From NCBI RefSeq assembly GCF_006715565.1, contig NZ_VFNL01000001.1, positions 2,790,001 to 2,854,000 on the forward strand: a stretch of DNA of 64,000 nucleotides, in the 5' to 3' direction. Shown here one piece after another: positions 37,169-45,924 of this stretch. The position numbers and the translations under genes are program-made. A model generated the notes under the pieces. It was not told the origin of the DNA. It made no database searches and worked only from the letters and a program-made list of their open reading frames with translations. Every line of letters starts with the position of its first letter. Positions within the stretch are counted from its first letter, which is position 1. This DNA is from Microbacterium sp. SLBN-154 (lineage in GTDB: Bacteria; Actinomycetota; Actinomycetes; Actinomycetales; Microbacteriaceae).

Positions 37169-38053
37169 TCAGTCGCGCGGCGACAGAAGGTACTCGGTCA
37201 TGGATGCCGTCAGGGCGGTGTCCAGGGCGATCTCGCGGTCGTCCACCGCGACGATCGGTGCCGCCAGCCGAACGCTGGAGACCAGCCATCCGCCCTCTGC
37301 GTGTCTCAGGCGATCGACCGAGATGGTCTCGTATCCCACGTCGAACCCCCGTCCGGCGAGATAGGCGAACAAGCTCAGCTGCGTCGTGCCGTGGAGGATT
37401 CCCGTTGCCGGCTCGGGGGTGACGAAGCGGTCGCCGAAACGGACGATGACCGATGCGGTCGGTGCCTCCAGGACGATTCCGTCGGATGACACGAAGACGG
37501 CGTCATCCGCTCCCCTGCGCCCCGCTTCGCGGATCGCGGCCATGTTCACCGCGTACGACAGGGTCTTCGCTCCGAGGAGCAGCCAGGGTGCGCGGGCAGA
37601 GGCTCCGCTGTCGACACCGCGGTCGAGGGTCACCACGCGCACGCCCTCGCGGCGAGCCCGGGAGAAGTCCGGTGCGGGCGACGCCGTGACCCAGGCCGTC
37701 GGTGCGGGTCCGTGGTCGACGCCCCGGCTCAGGATGAGCTTGATGACGTACTCTCCTGCCGGGCATCGCGTCGCGATCTCGGCCACCGCCGCACGCCACT
37801 GACCGAGGTGCGGAGCCGGGAGGTCGCACAGTCGCGCAGAATGCGCCAGGCGCTCCAGGTGCGCCGTGACCTCCTGCGGGTGCCCGTCGACGACGCCGAT
37901 GGATTCGAAGACGCCGTCGCCGCGCTGCGCGCTCAGCTCGCCGAGACTCAGGACCGGTCCGGCCGGATCGACAGCCGAGAGGGTGGCGGTGAAGTCGCTG
38001 CGGTCGTCATCGGATGCGACGGGGTCGATCAGCAGGGCGTGGCGCCGGGTCAT
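37169..38053 (-). CDS. pabC: Class IV aminotransferase, probable aminodeoxychorismate lyase
   Basis: The protein has 294 residues. The pyridoxal-phosphate Lys lies in LLGAKTLSYAVNM near residue 165, and GDGVFESIGVVDG, VFVSSDGIVLEAPTASV and TGILHGTTQ are fold-type IV signatures. PabC releases pyruvate to give 4-aminobenzoate for folate. A branched-chain or D-amino-acid transaminase is a less likely alternative. The ATG has TAGGCT six bases upstream, a leaderless start. Confidence 0.85.
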   Translation of the reverse strand: MTRRHALLIDPVASDDDRSDFTATLSAVDPAGPVLSLGELSAQRGDGVFESIGVVDGHPQEVTAHLERLAHSARLCDLPAPHLGQWRAAVAEIATRCPAGEYVIKLILSRGVDHGPAPTAWVTASPAPDFSRARREGVRVVTLDRGVDSGASARAPWLLLGAKTLSYAVNMAAIREAGRRGADDAVFVSSDGIVLEAPTASVIVRFGDRFVTPEPATGILHGTTQLSLFAYLAGRGFDVGYETISVDRLRHAEGGWLVSSVRLAAPIVAVDDREIALDTALTASMTEYLLSPRD

Positions 38054-38111
38054 CCCTCGAGCCTAGGTGAGGGAAGGAAGGTGACGGGAATAGCCCCCGC
38101 GCGAGGTCGGT

Positions 38112-38117
38112 TAGACT
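38112..38117 (+). promoter_or_regulatory. -10 element for the structured RNA candidate
   Basis: TAGACT ends six bases before position 38124, where the outer stem of the candidate RNA begins. This is the same hexamer-to-start distance seen at the leaderless genes. No clear -35 element is visible. Confidence 0.4.
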
Positions 38118-38123
38118 CTTCTA

Positions 38124-38201
38124 GCCGGGCCGCAGTAACCCCGGGCTCCATCTTCTGCCGCTGCGAGCGGCCATGCGCCGAGAGGCGTTCTGCGGCCCGG
38201 C
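38124..38201 (+). ncRNA. Unassigned structured RNA candidate, about 78 bases
   Basis: A perfect 12-bp stem (GCCGGGCCGCAG with CTGCGGCCCGGC at 38190-38201) encloses two small hairpins: GCCGCT-GCG-AGCGGC (38157-38171) and a GCGCC-GAGA-GGCGT type (about 38175-38188). An unpaired arm contains CTCCATCTTCT. There is no open reading frame and no codon signal. The gap lies between the 38217-38855 gene and pabC, both on the minus strand. Strand is inferred from the -10 element at 38112; the fold could form on either strand. It does not match tRNA, 4.5S, 6S or 6C RNA by eye. Confidence 0.45.
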
Positions 38202-38216
38202 ACTGACGTCTCCCGC

Positions 38217-38855
38217 TCAGGTGAGCGCGTCGCGGCGCCACAGGCCCGCGCAGGCCGACAGGTCGGCCGCATAGTCGGTCAGGCGCAGTGCCCGGGTCGT
38301 CAGCGCAGCAGCACGGTCGGGTTCGGTCGTCTCGTAGTCGTCCGCCAGGTGGCTCGCCCCCGACGCCTGCACGCGGCAGAACGCCGCGGCCCGTTCCAGC
38401 GCGACGGCGAAATCCCCCTGGAAGAGCCCGCGCAGCAGCGTGTCCACGAGCTCGACGAGCTCGTCGGGTCCGGCGGGTGTCGGAGCCCCGGCGATGACCT
38501 CGTCAGCCGAGGCGAGCTCCACACGCCCCCGCTCGTACAGCAGTGCGGCGGTACGCGGGTCGTCGTGGATCATGAGCTGCAGGAGGTACAGACGCCAGAG
38601 CGCGCCCGGCAGGCTCTTCGCCGGCGCGTGCGACCAGAGCTCGGCGATGTCGTCGATCCCGTGGTGATCGGTGAAGGCCACGAGGCGATCCACGATCTCG
38701 GCGGTGGGCTCGGAGCGCACCCGTGTCAGCAGGGCCTGAGCAGTGGAGTGGGCCACCCGCGAGACTTCAGCGGGATCGCGCGAGGCGAACACCCGATCGA
38801 ACAACTCTGCGGGGCGGCGCACCGGCTTGTGGAATTCCCTCGATCCGTCACTCAC
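38217..38855 (-). CDS. Conserved-looking helical protein, unknown function
   Basis: I choose the GTG at 38855 (212 residues) because TAGCCT lies seven bases upstream; the longer frame to 39074 is an antisense shadow of rskA. The protein starts VSDGSREFHKPVRRPAELFD and is almost entirely helical, with WSHAPAKSLPGALWRLYLLQ near residue 85. There is no signal peptide, membrane helix or catalytic motif that I recognise. The layout suggests a cytoplasmic scaffold or regulatory protein. Confidence 0.7.
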   Translation of the reverse strand: MSDGSREFHKPVRRPAELFDRVFASRDPAEVSRVAHSTAQALLTRVRSEPTAEIVDRLVAFTDHHGIDDIAELWSHAPAKSLPGALWRLYLLQLMIHDDPRTAALLYERGRVELASADEVIAGAPTPAGPDELVELVDTLLRGLFQGDFAVALERAAAFCRVQASGASHLADDYETTEPDRAAALTTRALRLTDYAADLSACAGLWRRDALT

Positions 38856-38895
38856 CCACCCCAGGCTACCCCCGTCTCCCGTGGGCCGGCCTGTC

Positions 38896-39741
38896 TCAGG
38901 CGTCGGTGGTGATCGCGACCAGGGGGTCGGATGTGGGCAGACCCGTCGGAGAGCCGCCTGCGGGCTCGACCGACATCGCGATGGTGTCTCCCTGCTCGAA
39001 GCTCGCCTCCAGCAGCGCGACGGCCTCCCCGCCGGGAGCGGGCTCGAAGGTGCCTGCGGAGGTGACCTCATCACCCCGGAGCACCCAGAGCTCGAAGACC
39101 TGATCGTCGGTGAGCTGCGGCAGGCCGTCGGTGACGACGACCGCCTGCTCGAGCGAGGGCGACCAGCGCGCCGTCACCACACCGCCGTCGGCGGCCTCAG
39201 CGGTCACCGAGGCGGCATCGGGCGCGGCCTCGATGGCGGCGAGCGCCACCTGAGCGGGAGTACGGTTCAGATACTCGTTCACCGACGCGGCGCCGAACCC
39301 GAGCGCGACGAGGAGGACGAAGCTCGCCGCGAGAGCAAGCAGGCCCCGCGTCCACCGGCGTCGGACGACGGCGATCGCTCCCGTCGTGGTGGGGTGCGCG
39401 TCCTGGTCGTCCGTGCGAGGACCGGCGGGCGGCGCAGCATCGGCGCTCGGACTTGCCGAGGTGTCCTGCACCGCGGCCAACAGCCCGGTGGCCGAGGAGA
39501 TCTCCGTCTCAATCGCGGCATCGCCGGTGATCTGAGCCATGAGGGTGTCGCGGACAGACGCGGGCGGGCTGACGGCGGGGACGACATCGGCGAGGAGCGC
39601 AGCGGACTCGAGAGCGTCCTCGACATGGTGAGCCCACTCGGGATGCGCGATCCGCGCCTGCTCGAACGCCTGCGCGTCGTCGGGGGACAGTGCGTCGAGC
39701 GCGAAGCCGGCCGCAAGCTCGGCGAATTCCTGTTCGTTCAC
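38896..39741 (-). CDS. rskA: Anti-sigma-K factor RskA
   Basis: The protein has 281 residues from a GTG that overlaps the sigK stop by four bases. A short N-terminal sigma-binding helical domain (EQEFAELAAGFALDALSPDD) is followed by an acidic linker and one membrane helix (about 130-152, GLLALAASFVLLVALGFGAA). The extracytoplasmic RskA domain contains VVVTDGLPQLTDDQVFELWV and a GTFEPAPGG repeat. It holds SigK inactive until regulated proteolysis. Confidence 0.92.
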   Translation of the reverse strand: MNEQEFAELAAGFALDALSPDDAQAFEQARIAHPEWAHHVEDALESAALLADVVPAVSPPASVRDTLMAQITGDAAIETEISSATGLLAAVQDTSASPSADAAPPAGPRTDDQDAHPTTTGAIAVVRRRWTRGLLALAASFVLLVALGFGAASVNEYLNRTPAQVALAAIEAAPDAASVTAEAADGGVVTARWSPSLEQAVVVTDGLPQLTDDQVFELWVLRGDEVTSAGTFEPAPGGEAVALLEASFEQGDTIAMSVEPAGGSPTGLPTSDPLVAITTDA

Positions 39742-40337
39742 GTTGTCACCCCCATCTCCACACGCAGTCGCGAGAGACCGTCCCGCATCCTGGTCTTGAT
39801 CGTTCCGAGCGGCGCTCCCACGAGCGCCGCGATTTCGCTCTGACTGTAACCACCGAAGTACGCGAGGGTCAGTGCCTCCCGCTGCGCATCCGGCAGGGTT
39901 CCGAGCGCTCGATTGACTTTTTCTGCTTCCAAGCGCAGCTCCACGTGCTCGGAGACCGTGTCGTGGGCGACCCCGAGGTCGCGATAGCCCACACGGATGT
40001 CCCGATCGGAACTCGACTGCGACGACCGGACCCGGTCGACCGCGCGGCGATGTGCGATCGTGAGCACCCACGTTCTGCCCTGACCCTTGTTCGGGGCGAA
40101 GCGGGAAGCGGATTGCCACACTTCCAGGAAGACCTCCTGGAGCACTTCTTCGCTCTGGGAGCGGTCGACGAGCACGCGCAGGATCAGACCGAACACCCGC
40201 GGCGACAGCATGTCGTAGAGCCGGGTGAAGGCGTCCGAGTCGCCCTGCGCGATCTGCTGGAGGAGATCTCCGACGTGGTCGGCGTGCGGTTCGTCCTCGC
40301 GCACGTCGGCTCCGTCGATCACCACATCCAACAGCAT
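39738..40337 (-). CDS. sigK: ECF RNA polymerase sigma factor SigK
   Basis: The protein has 199 residues from the ATG at 40337, with GGGGAG upstream; an ATG at 40433 is rejected because it passes the promoter. Region 2 is FTRLYDMLSPRVFGLILRVL and TWVLTIAHRRAVDRVRSSQ. Region 4 is LPDAQREALTLAYFGGYSQSE with the DNA-binding helix GAPLGTIKTRMRDGLSRLR. Pairing with RskA and a divergent FAS1 lipoprotein reproduces the mycobacterial SigK module. Confidence 0.93.
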   Translation of the reverse strand: MLLDVVIDGADVREDEPHADHVGDLLQQIAQGDSDAFTRLYDMLSPRVFGLILRVLVDRSQSEEVLQEVFLEVWQSASRFAPNKGQGRTWVLTIAHRRAVDRVRSSQSSSDRDIRVGYRDLGVAHDTVSEHVELRLEAEKVNRALGTLPDAQREALTLAYFGGYSQSEIAALVGAPLGTIKTRMRDGLSRLRVEMGVTT

Positions 40338-40434
40338 GCCGTACTCCCCTCGGAATCCCGATTCCGGCGCTCGGTCGACACCTGTTCGTTGCGAAGCGCT
40401 CAGCGGTTTGCCAGAACACGACGCCCGCCGCATC

Positions 40435-40460
40435 CCATCCGATCCGGGAGGGGTTCCGAA
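40435..40460 (+). promoter_or_regulatory. SigK-type promoter before the FAS1 lipoprotein
   Basis: CCATCC (40435-40440) and CGAA (40457-40460) are separated by 16 bases. From memory this matches the mycobacterial SigK consensus of CCATCC and a CGAA-type -10. The predicted leader of about 77 bases ends in AGGAGG before the ATG. Confidence 0.65.
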
Positions 40461-40543
40461 GGACCCGTTGTACCCGCTGAACCCAGTGGGGTCCCTGCAC
40501 CGGGGACGCGGCCTGTGCCGCTTCGACTATCAGGAGGAACGCA

Positions 40544-41215
40544 ATGTCACGCAAGACTCGTCTCACCGCCGGTCTTTCCCTCGCCTTCGCTGCGACGCTC
40601 GCGCTGAGCGCCTGTTCGTCCGGCGCCGGCACCGCGGAAGACACCATGGAGCCCTCCATGGAGCCGTCCACCGAGGCCTCGTCTCCCGCCATGGAAGAGG
40701 ACATGGCGATGGATCCGGCCGCCAACCTCGTCGGCCCCGGTTGCGAGGCCTACGCCGAGCAGGTGCCCGACGGCGCCGGTTCGATCGAGGGCATGTCGAC
40801 CGAGCCCGTCGCGGTGGCCGCATCGAACAACCCGCTGCTGAGCACCCTCGTGCAGGCCGTCAGCGGTCAGCTCAACCCCGAGGTCGACCTCGTCGACACG
40901 CTGAACGGTGACGAGTTCACCGTGTTCGCTCCGGTCAACGACGCGTTCGCCGCGCTCGACCCGGCGACCCTGGAATCCCTCCAGACTGACACCGCCGGTC
41001 TGACCTCGATCCTCACGTACCACGTGGTGCCCGGTCAGCTGTCGCCCGACGAGGTCGTCGGCACCCAGACCACGGTCCAGGGCGCCGACCTCGAGGTGAC
41101 GGGCTCGGGCGACGAGCTCATGGTCAACCAGGCCAGCGTGATCTGCGGTGGCGTCGTCACCGCCAACGCCACGGTCTACCTGATCGACTCGGTCCTGACG
41201 CCGCCGGCTCAGTGA
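40544..41215 (+). CDS. FAS1 (fasciclin) domain lipoprotein, MPT70/MPT83-like
   Basis: The protein has 223 residues. The signal peptide ends in LALSACSSG (lipobox Cys near residue 24). A Met/Glu/Ser-rich linker (about 30-60) precedes one FAS1 domain at about 80-220, with the H1 motif [17 protein letters not shown] and the H2 motif [14 protein letters not shown]. In mycobacteria the SigK-controlled homologs are abundant secreted or surface antigens. The two Cys residues near 70 and 200 may form a disulfide. Confidence 0.9.
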   Translation: MSRKTRLTAGLSLAFAATLALSACSSGAGTAEDTMEPSMEPSTEASSPAMEEDMAMDPAANLVGPGCEAYAEQVPDGAGSIEGMSTEPVAVAASNNPLLSTLVQAVSGQLNPEVDLVDTLNGDEFTVFAPVNDAFAALDPATLESLQTDTAGLTSILTYHVVPGQLSPDEVVGTQTTVQGADLEVTGSGDELMVNQASVICGGVVTANATVYLIDSVLTPPAQ

Positions 41216-41264
41216 TCTGATACTCCCTGCCGTATCTGGGGTACGGCCGGGTGAATGGGGCGGG

Positions 41265-41304
41265 GCGACCGCCGGTGCCTGGCGAGGTGGGCACCGGCGG
41301 TCGC
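41265..41304 (+). terminator. Terminator after the FAS1 gene
   Basis: A perfect 15-bp stem (GCGACCGCCGGTGCC with complement at 41290-41304) closes a ten-base loop and is followed by GTCGTTTCC. A smaller hairpin with GCCGTA/TACGGC arms lies just before it at about 41229-41247. Confidence 0.75.
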
Positions 41305-41356
41305 GTCGTTTCCGCGTGATCGGTCACCCAGCCCGACAGCGTTAGGCTGGAACCGC

Positions 41357-41429
41357 GGGCCTCTAGCTCAGTCGGTAGAGCATCGGACTTTTAATCCGCG
41401 GGTCGTGGGTTCGAGCCCCACGGGGCCCA
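41357..41429 (+). tRNA. tRNA-Lys (anticodon TTT)
   Basis: The 73 bases fold into a cloverleaf: acceptor GGGCCTC pairs with GGGGCCC, the anticodon loop is CTTTTAA and the T-arm is GTGGG-TTCGAGC-CCCAC. The CCA end is not encoded. TAGGCT at 41343-41348 is a likely -10 element. Confidence 0.97.
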
Positions 41430-41510
41430 CCGCGACCACCCCCCCTGCACGGTCGAGGCGATCCGTCAAGGGCCCTGGAGCGCACCTGCTCCCCGCGTAG
41501 CGTTTCAGGT

Positions 41511-43106
41511 ATGCCACCGGCCGAACCCCCCTTGCTTTCGGGGCGTTATCGCGTCGACGAGTGCATCGGCGAAGGCGGAATGGCGCGGGTCTACCGTGCG
41601 GAGGACGTCGCTCTCGGGCGCACGGTCGCCATCAAGCGGATGCGGGGATCGATCGACGACGACCAGCCGCGCGTCCGGTCGGAGATGCGGCTTCTCGCCG
41701 GGCTGAGCCACCCGTCGCTCGTCACCCTTCTGGATGCGCATCTCGGTGATGAGACTCCCGGGGGCGACGGCGATTTCCTCGTGATGGAGTACGTCGAGGG
41801 TCCGACACTGGCGCAATGCCTGAGCGGTGGCCCGCTGCCCCCCGCGACGGCCGCGGCGCTGACGATGGATCTCGCCGATGCGCTGCACACGGTGCACGAC
41901 GCAGGGATCGTCCACCGCGACATCAAGCCTTCCAACATCCTGCTCTCGCCCTCTCCGCTGCCGATGCGACAGTTCCGCGCGAAGCTCGCCGACTTCGGCA
42001 TCGCCTATCTCCACGACAGCGCGCGGATCACCTCGCCCGGCCTCGTTCTGGGCACCGCCGCCTACCTCGCTCCCGAGCAGGTCAGGGGTGACGCGCCCAC
42101 CCCGGCGGTGGATGTGTTCTCCCTGGGCCTGGTGATCATCGAAGCGCTCACCGGCCTTCGCGCCTATCGAAGCGGCACGGGCGCCGAAGCGCTCGTGGCG
42201 CGGCTGGCGTCGGCGCCGGCCATCCCGCCCGACCTCGACGACGGTTGGCGCGAGCTCCTGGTCGCCATGACCTCGCTCGACCCCCGCGATCGCCCCAGCG
42301 CCCTCGATGTCGCCGTGGCCGCGTCCGCCCTCACCAGCACCGGCGTGATGATCGCCATGCCGCCGGCCTCGCCGGCGCCCACACCCGCACCGTCGCGCGA
42401 CGTCGCCCTCCAGCCCGCGACGTCGGGCCGGGATCTCGACACCTCCGAGCTTCCCGCCACGATGCCGACCGCGCTCGGCGTCGCCGCGATGGCAGACCAC
42501 ACGCCGCTTCCGGTGCAGAACATCCCGAGTCGTCGCTCGACGCGCACCGAACGCACGCGGCGGTCGCGCCGCGCGACGGCCCTCTGGGGCACAGCGGCCG
42601 TGGCCACGCTTCTCATCGTCGGGGTCGTCAGCGCGCTCTCCGGCGCGTTCGGGACCGCCGGCTCGCTGACTCCCGTGGTGTCCGAACCGACGCCCGCACG
42701 GATCCTGCCGGAGCCGGATCCCACCGAGGAGACCGCAGAGGATGCGGGCACGGCGCCGACCGCGGTCCTGGACTCGGTGCCGGCATCGGACACCGATCTC
42801 CGAACGGATGACCCACAGGTGACCGATCCGCAGACACCGCCCGCCCCCGTCGTGAGCCCGAGTCCGACCGAGGCGACCAAGACGCCACGCCCGAGCGTCA
42901 CCCCGCCGGCACCGCGCGGCGACGCCGACGAGAAGGGCGACACCGCCCCGTCTCCGACGCCTCCGTCGCCCAGCCCCGAGCCGAGTCCGACGACGCCGGA
43001 CGAGAATGGGTCGCCCGGACCCGGCGCGGGGAACGGTCCCGGCAGCGGCATCCCGGATTGGCTCAGCCCTCCGCCGTTCGACCGCGAGTCCGGCTCGCGC
43101 AGCTGA
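41511..43106 (+). CDS. Membrane Ser/Thr protein kinase (PknB-like)
   Basis: The protein has 531 residues. The kinase domain (about 9-265) shows GEGGMARVY, the catalytic Lys in TVAIKRM, HRDIKPSNIL, DFGIA and APE (YLAPEQVRG). A long linker leads to one membrane helix near residue 360 (ALWGTAAVATLLIVGVVSAL). The outer part (about 385-531) is a disordered Pro/Thr/Glu-rich stalk with no PASTA or other sensor domain. The ATG has TAGCGT seven bases upstream, so the mRNA is leaderless. Substrates are not predictable. Confidence 0.93.
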   Translation: MPPAEPPLLSGRYRVDECIGEGGMARVYRAEDVALGRTVAIKRMRGSIDDDQPRVRSEMRLLAGLSHPSLVTLLDAHLGDETPGGDGDFLVMEYVEGPTLAQCLSGGPLPPATAAALTMDLADALHTVHDAGIVHRDIKPSNILLSPSPLPMRQFRAKLADFGIAYLHDSARITSPGLVLGTAAYLAPEQVRGDAPTPAVDVFSLGLVIIEALTGLRAYRSGTGAEALVARLASAPAIPPDLDDGWRELLVAMTSLDPRDRPSALDVAVAASALTSTGVMIAMPPASPAPTPAPSRDVALQPATSGRDLDTSELPATMPTALGVAAMADHTPLPVQNIPSRRSTRTERTRRSRRATALWGTAAVATLLIVGVVSALSGAFGTAGSLTPVVSEPTPARILPEPDPTEETAEDAGTAPTAVLDSVPASDTDLRTDDPQVTDPQTPPAPVVSPSPTEATKTPRPSVTPPAPRGDADEKGDTAPSPTPPSPSPEPSPTTPDENGSPGPGAGNGPGSGIPDWLSPPPFDRESGSRS

Positions 43107-43107
43107 C

Positions 43108-43686
43108 TCAGCTCTGCGCGGGAACGAGCTCGGCGCCCGCGCGTTCGATCTCGTCGAGCGCTCGGGCACTGGATTCCGGGTGGACGCCGGCGATGAGGTC
43201 GGTCAGCACCCGCACCCGCCGTCCGGCGGCGAGGGCGTCCAAGGCCGAGGCTCGCACGCAGTAGTCCGTCGCGATCCCCGCGACGTCGATGTCGATGATG
43301 CCGTGGGAGTCGAGCAGCTGGGCCGCCGTGGCGCCGTCATCCGCATATCCTTCGAACAGCGAATAGGCGGGCCGGCCCTGCCCCTTCTTCAAATGATGGG
43401 TGACCGACGACGCGTCGAACAGCTCGTCGTACTCCGCACCGTGCGTACCGCCGACACAGTGCGGCGGCCATGTGTCGACGAAATCCGGATTCTCGGAGAA
43501 GTGACCGCCGTTGTCGTTGTCGGGGTCGTGCCAGTCGCGGGAGGCCACGATGAGCGCGTAGTCACCGGCGTGCTTCGCAAGGAACTCCGTCACCCGGGCG
43601 GCGACCTCGTCTCCCCCGGCCACGCCGAGTGCACCGCGCTCGGTGAAGTCGTTCTGGAGATCGACGATGAACAGCGCCCGGGTCAT
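43108..43686 (-). CDS. pncA: Isochorismatase-family hydrolase, probable nicotinamidase
   Basis: The protein has 192 residues. The catalytic triad is visible as Asp in FIVDLQNDF, Lys in HHLKKGQG near residue 105 and Cys in GIATDYCVRAS near 140; metal-binding residues lie in SRDWHDPD and GGHFSEN. It converts nicotinamide to nicotinic acid for NAD salvage. TAGGCT is six bases upstream of the ATG. Confidence 0.9.
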   Translation of the reverse strand: MTRALFIVDLQNDFTERGALGVAGGDEVAARVTEFLAKHAGDYALIVASRDWHDPDNDNGGHFSENPDFVDTWPPHCVGGTHGAEYDELFDASSVTHHLKKGQGRPAYSLFEGYADDGATAAQLLDSHGIIDIDVAGIATDYCVRASALDALAAGRRVRVLTDLIAGVHPESSARALDEIERAGAELVPAQS

Positions 43687-43733
43687 GCGTCGAGCCTACG
43701 ACGGCGCGTGTGGATCCGGGTGAGGCCACCGCA

Positions 43734-44144
43734 TCAGCCGGCCGCGAACAGCAGGGTCCAGGAGATCACGAGGGCGACCAGCCCCAGCCCGGTGAGGCCC
43801 ACCCCGAACCAGACGACGAAGCGCACCACCGACGACCCTCGGGTCAGCCGCACACGTCCGGAGGAGTCGCGCCGGGCGAACACAGAGGCGGAGTCCTGCC
43901 CGTCCAGCACCCGGAGCTGCTCGGGCGTCAGGTGCGCCTCGCCGACCTCACCGTCGGATCCGAACCAACGGGCGATCCGACCGCCGTCCTCGTCGTCGTC
44001 GATCATGACCGTGACCGGCTCCCACGTGCCGTCGGCGAGGGCGAGGATCACACCGACCAACAGCACCACACCGCCGAGACCCAGCCCCACCCAGCTGAAG
44101 ATCTCCAGCACCGCGTTCACCGCGATGTCGGCAGAGGTGGTCAC
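43734..44144 (-). CDS. Two-helix membrane protein, unknown function
   Basis: The protein has 136 residues from a GTG. Membrane helices at about 15-38 and 108-134 flank an acidic cytoplasmic or external loop that contains VMIDDDEDGGRIARWFGSDG and a HLTPEQLRVLDGQD segment. TAAACT lies six bases before the start. No homologous family is evident to me. Confidence 0.72.
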   Translation of the reverse strand: MTTSADIAVNAVLEIFSWVGLGLGGVVLLVGVILALADGTWEPVTVMIDDDEDGGRIARWFGSDGEVGEAHLTPEQLRVLDGQDSASVFARRDSSGRVRLTRGSSVVRFVVWFGVGLTGLGLVALVISWTLLFAAG

Positions 44145-44205
44145 TCCGTGAGTTTATTCGGCGTGCCGACCCTCGCGGACACGCAGCGCCCGGTCGGAAA
44201 AGTGG

Positions 44206-44278
44206 AGCCACCTAAGGGAATCGAACCCTTGACCTATTCATTACGAGTGAATCGCTCTGCCGACTGAGCTAAGGTGGC
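44206..44278 (-). tRNA. tRNA-Thr (anticodon CGT)
   Basis: On the minus strand 73 bases form a cloverleaf: acceptor GCCACCT with AGGTGGC, anticodon stem ATTCA/TGAAT around CTCGTAA, and T-arm AAGGG-TTCGATT-CCCTT. No CCA is encoded. Confidence 0.97.
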
Positions 44279-44361
44279 GCGCGTCGCTCGCGCGATGCAC
44301 GATCACCGATCTTACAGCCTCGCCCGGCGCGGAGCGAACCGTGCCGGGCGCGACCCCACGG

Positions 44362-45924
44362 CTACTCGCAGCGCAATCCGTCCTCGGGAACCACCCCGTC
44401 GACGAGATACGCCTCCACGGCGGAGTCGACGCACGCGTTGCCCTTGTTGTACCCGGTGTGGCCTTCCCCGACGCGGGTCACGAGAACCCCGGAGGCCAGC
44501 TGATCGGCCAGCACCACCGACCATTCGTACGGCGTCGCCGGATCGTTGGTCGTGCCGACCACCACGATGGGCGCAGCGCCCTCGGCGGTGATCGCCTCAC
44601 GCACACCCGTCGGCGGGTACGGCCACGCGTCGCACGGGTCGGGTCCCGCCCAGTAGGGCGCGATCGTGGGGGCCTCCGCCTCGAGCTGGGCCTGGGCCGC
44701 TTCTTCGTCCGCGTCGAAAGTGGGATCGTCGGGATAGTCCATGCAGTTGTACGCCCGGAAGGCCTCGGTGGAGTTATCGAGGTACTGGCCCTCCTGGCGG
44801 TTGTAGTAGAAGTCTGCGAGCACGAACGCGAACTCCGGGTCGCCCTGCAGCACGTCGCTGAGGGCGGTGGTGAGGAACGTCCAGTTGTCGCGGGAGTACA
44901 GCGCCGCCACGATGGAGGTGGTCAGGGCGTCGGCGTTGAGTTCACGCCCGTCGGATGCGATGAGCGGGGCCGCGTCGGCGCTGGCCAGGAGCGCACCGAG
45001 ATCGGCCATCGCCTCGTCGACCGAACCCCGGAACGGACAGTCGTCGCTCGTCAGACAGTCACTCATGTAGGCGCGCAGAGCCGACTCGAACCCGATCGCC
45101 TGCGTCGTGCTGACATCGAAGCCCGACGCCGCCGGGTCGATCGCCCCGTCGAGCACGAGGCGGCCCACCCGATCGGGATAGAGCTTGGCGTAGGTGGCGC
45201 CGAGGAAGGTGCCGTACGAATAGCCGAGATAGTTCAGCTGCTCATCGCCGAGGACGGCGCGCAGGAGGTCCATGTCGCGGGCTGCGTTCTCTGTGGTGAT
45301 GTGCGGAAGGATGCCGCCGCTGTTGGCGTCGCACGCCTGGGCGAACCCCTCGTGGCGGGCGAGCCACTCCTGGGTCCACTCGTCGCTGCCGCGCGGCGCG
45401 GAGACGCCGGGGTAGAGGTAGTCATCCATCTGCGCGGCGTCGTAGCACCGCACCGCAGTGGACTCGCCCACCCCGCGCGGGTCGAACCCGATGACGTCGA
45501 AGCTCTGCTGCAGCTGCTGACCGACGGCGAAGCCCAGGGAGTCGCGGATGAGCGAGACGCCGCTCGCACCCGGCCCGCCGGGGTTGGTCAGCAGGGAGCC
45601 GATCGCCTCGCCCCCGGTCGCCCGGTGGCGGACGACGGAGAGCTGGATGTCGCCGGCGGACGGGTCGCTCCAGTCCAGCGGCGCCCGCACCATGGTGCAG
45701 TCGAAGCCGTCGCCGCAGTCGCTCCATGTCAGCGTCTGCTCGTAGAACGGCAGCAGCTCCTGGTCGACGCCGTCCGTGTCGGGTGCGGGGCTCGCCGTGG
45801 ACGTCGCCCGGGTCTCGGGGATCAGCGAGTACACGCATCCCGACAGCACCAGCGTCATCGCGACGACGGTGGCGAGTGCTGCCGCGACGCGGCGGCGGCG
45901 GCGGCGAGGGGGTACGAGGGTCAC
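44362..45924 (-). CDS. Secreted alpha/beta-hydrolase lipoprotein, S33 tripeptidyl-aminopeptidase type
   Basis: The protein has 520 residues from a GTG that overlaps the holB stop by four bases. A basic stretch and hydrophobic helix end in TLVLSGC, a lipobox. The catalytic Ser is in GYSYGTFLGATYAK near residue 210, the Asp in GTTNDPATPYEW and the His in VGEGHTGYNKGNAC. LLTNPGGPGASG forms the oxyanion region. These enzymes release short peptides from N-termini outside the cell. Coupling to replication genes is a conserved actinobacterial oddity. Confidence 0.9.
   Translation of the reverse strand: MTLVPPRRRRRRVAAALATVVAMTLVLSGCVYSLIPETRATSTASPAPDTDGVDQELLPFYEQTLTWSDCGDGFDCTMVRAPLDWSDPSAGDIQLSVVRHRATGGEAIGSLLTNPGGPGASGVSLIRDSLGFAVGQQLQQSFDVIGFDPRGVGESTAVRCYDAAQMDDYLYPGVSAPRGSDEWTQEWLARHEGFAQACDANSGGILPHITTENAARDMDLLRAVLGDEQLNYLGYSYGTFLGATYAKLYPDRVGRLVLDGAIDPAASGFDVSTTQAIGFESALRAYMSDCLTSDDCPFRGSVDEAMADLGALLASADAAPLIASDGRELNADALTTSIVAALYSRDNWTFLTTALSDVLQGDPEFAFVLADFYYNRQEGQYLDNSTEAFRAYNCMDYPDDPTFDADEEAAQAQLEAEAPTIAPYWAGPDPCDAWPYPPTGVREAITAEGAAPIVVVGTTNDPATPYEWSVVLADQLASGVLVTRVGEGHTGYNKGNACVDSAVEAYLVDGVVPEDGLRCE

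Noticed and set aside
38124..38201. 4.5S (SRP) RNA, tRNA or selenocysteine tRNA
   Set aside because: The conserved SRP tetraloop/asymmetric loop and tRNA D- and T-arm sequences are absent.
41505..43169. 554-codon open frame antisense to the kinase
   Set aside because: Arg/Gly-rich shadow of a clear Ser/Thr kinase.
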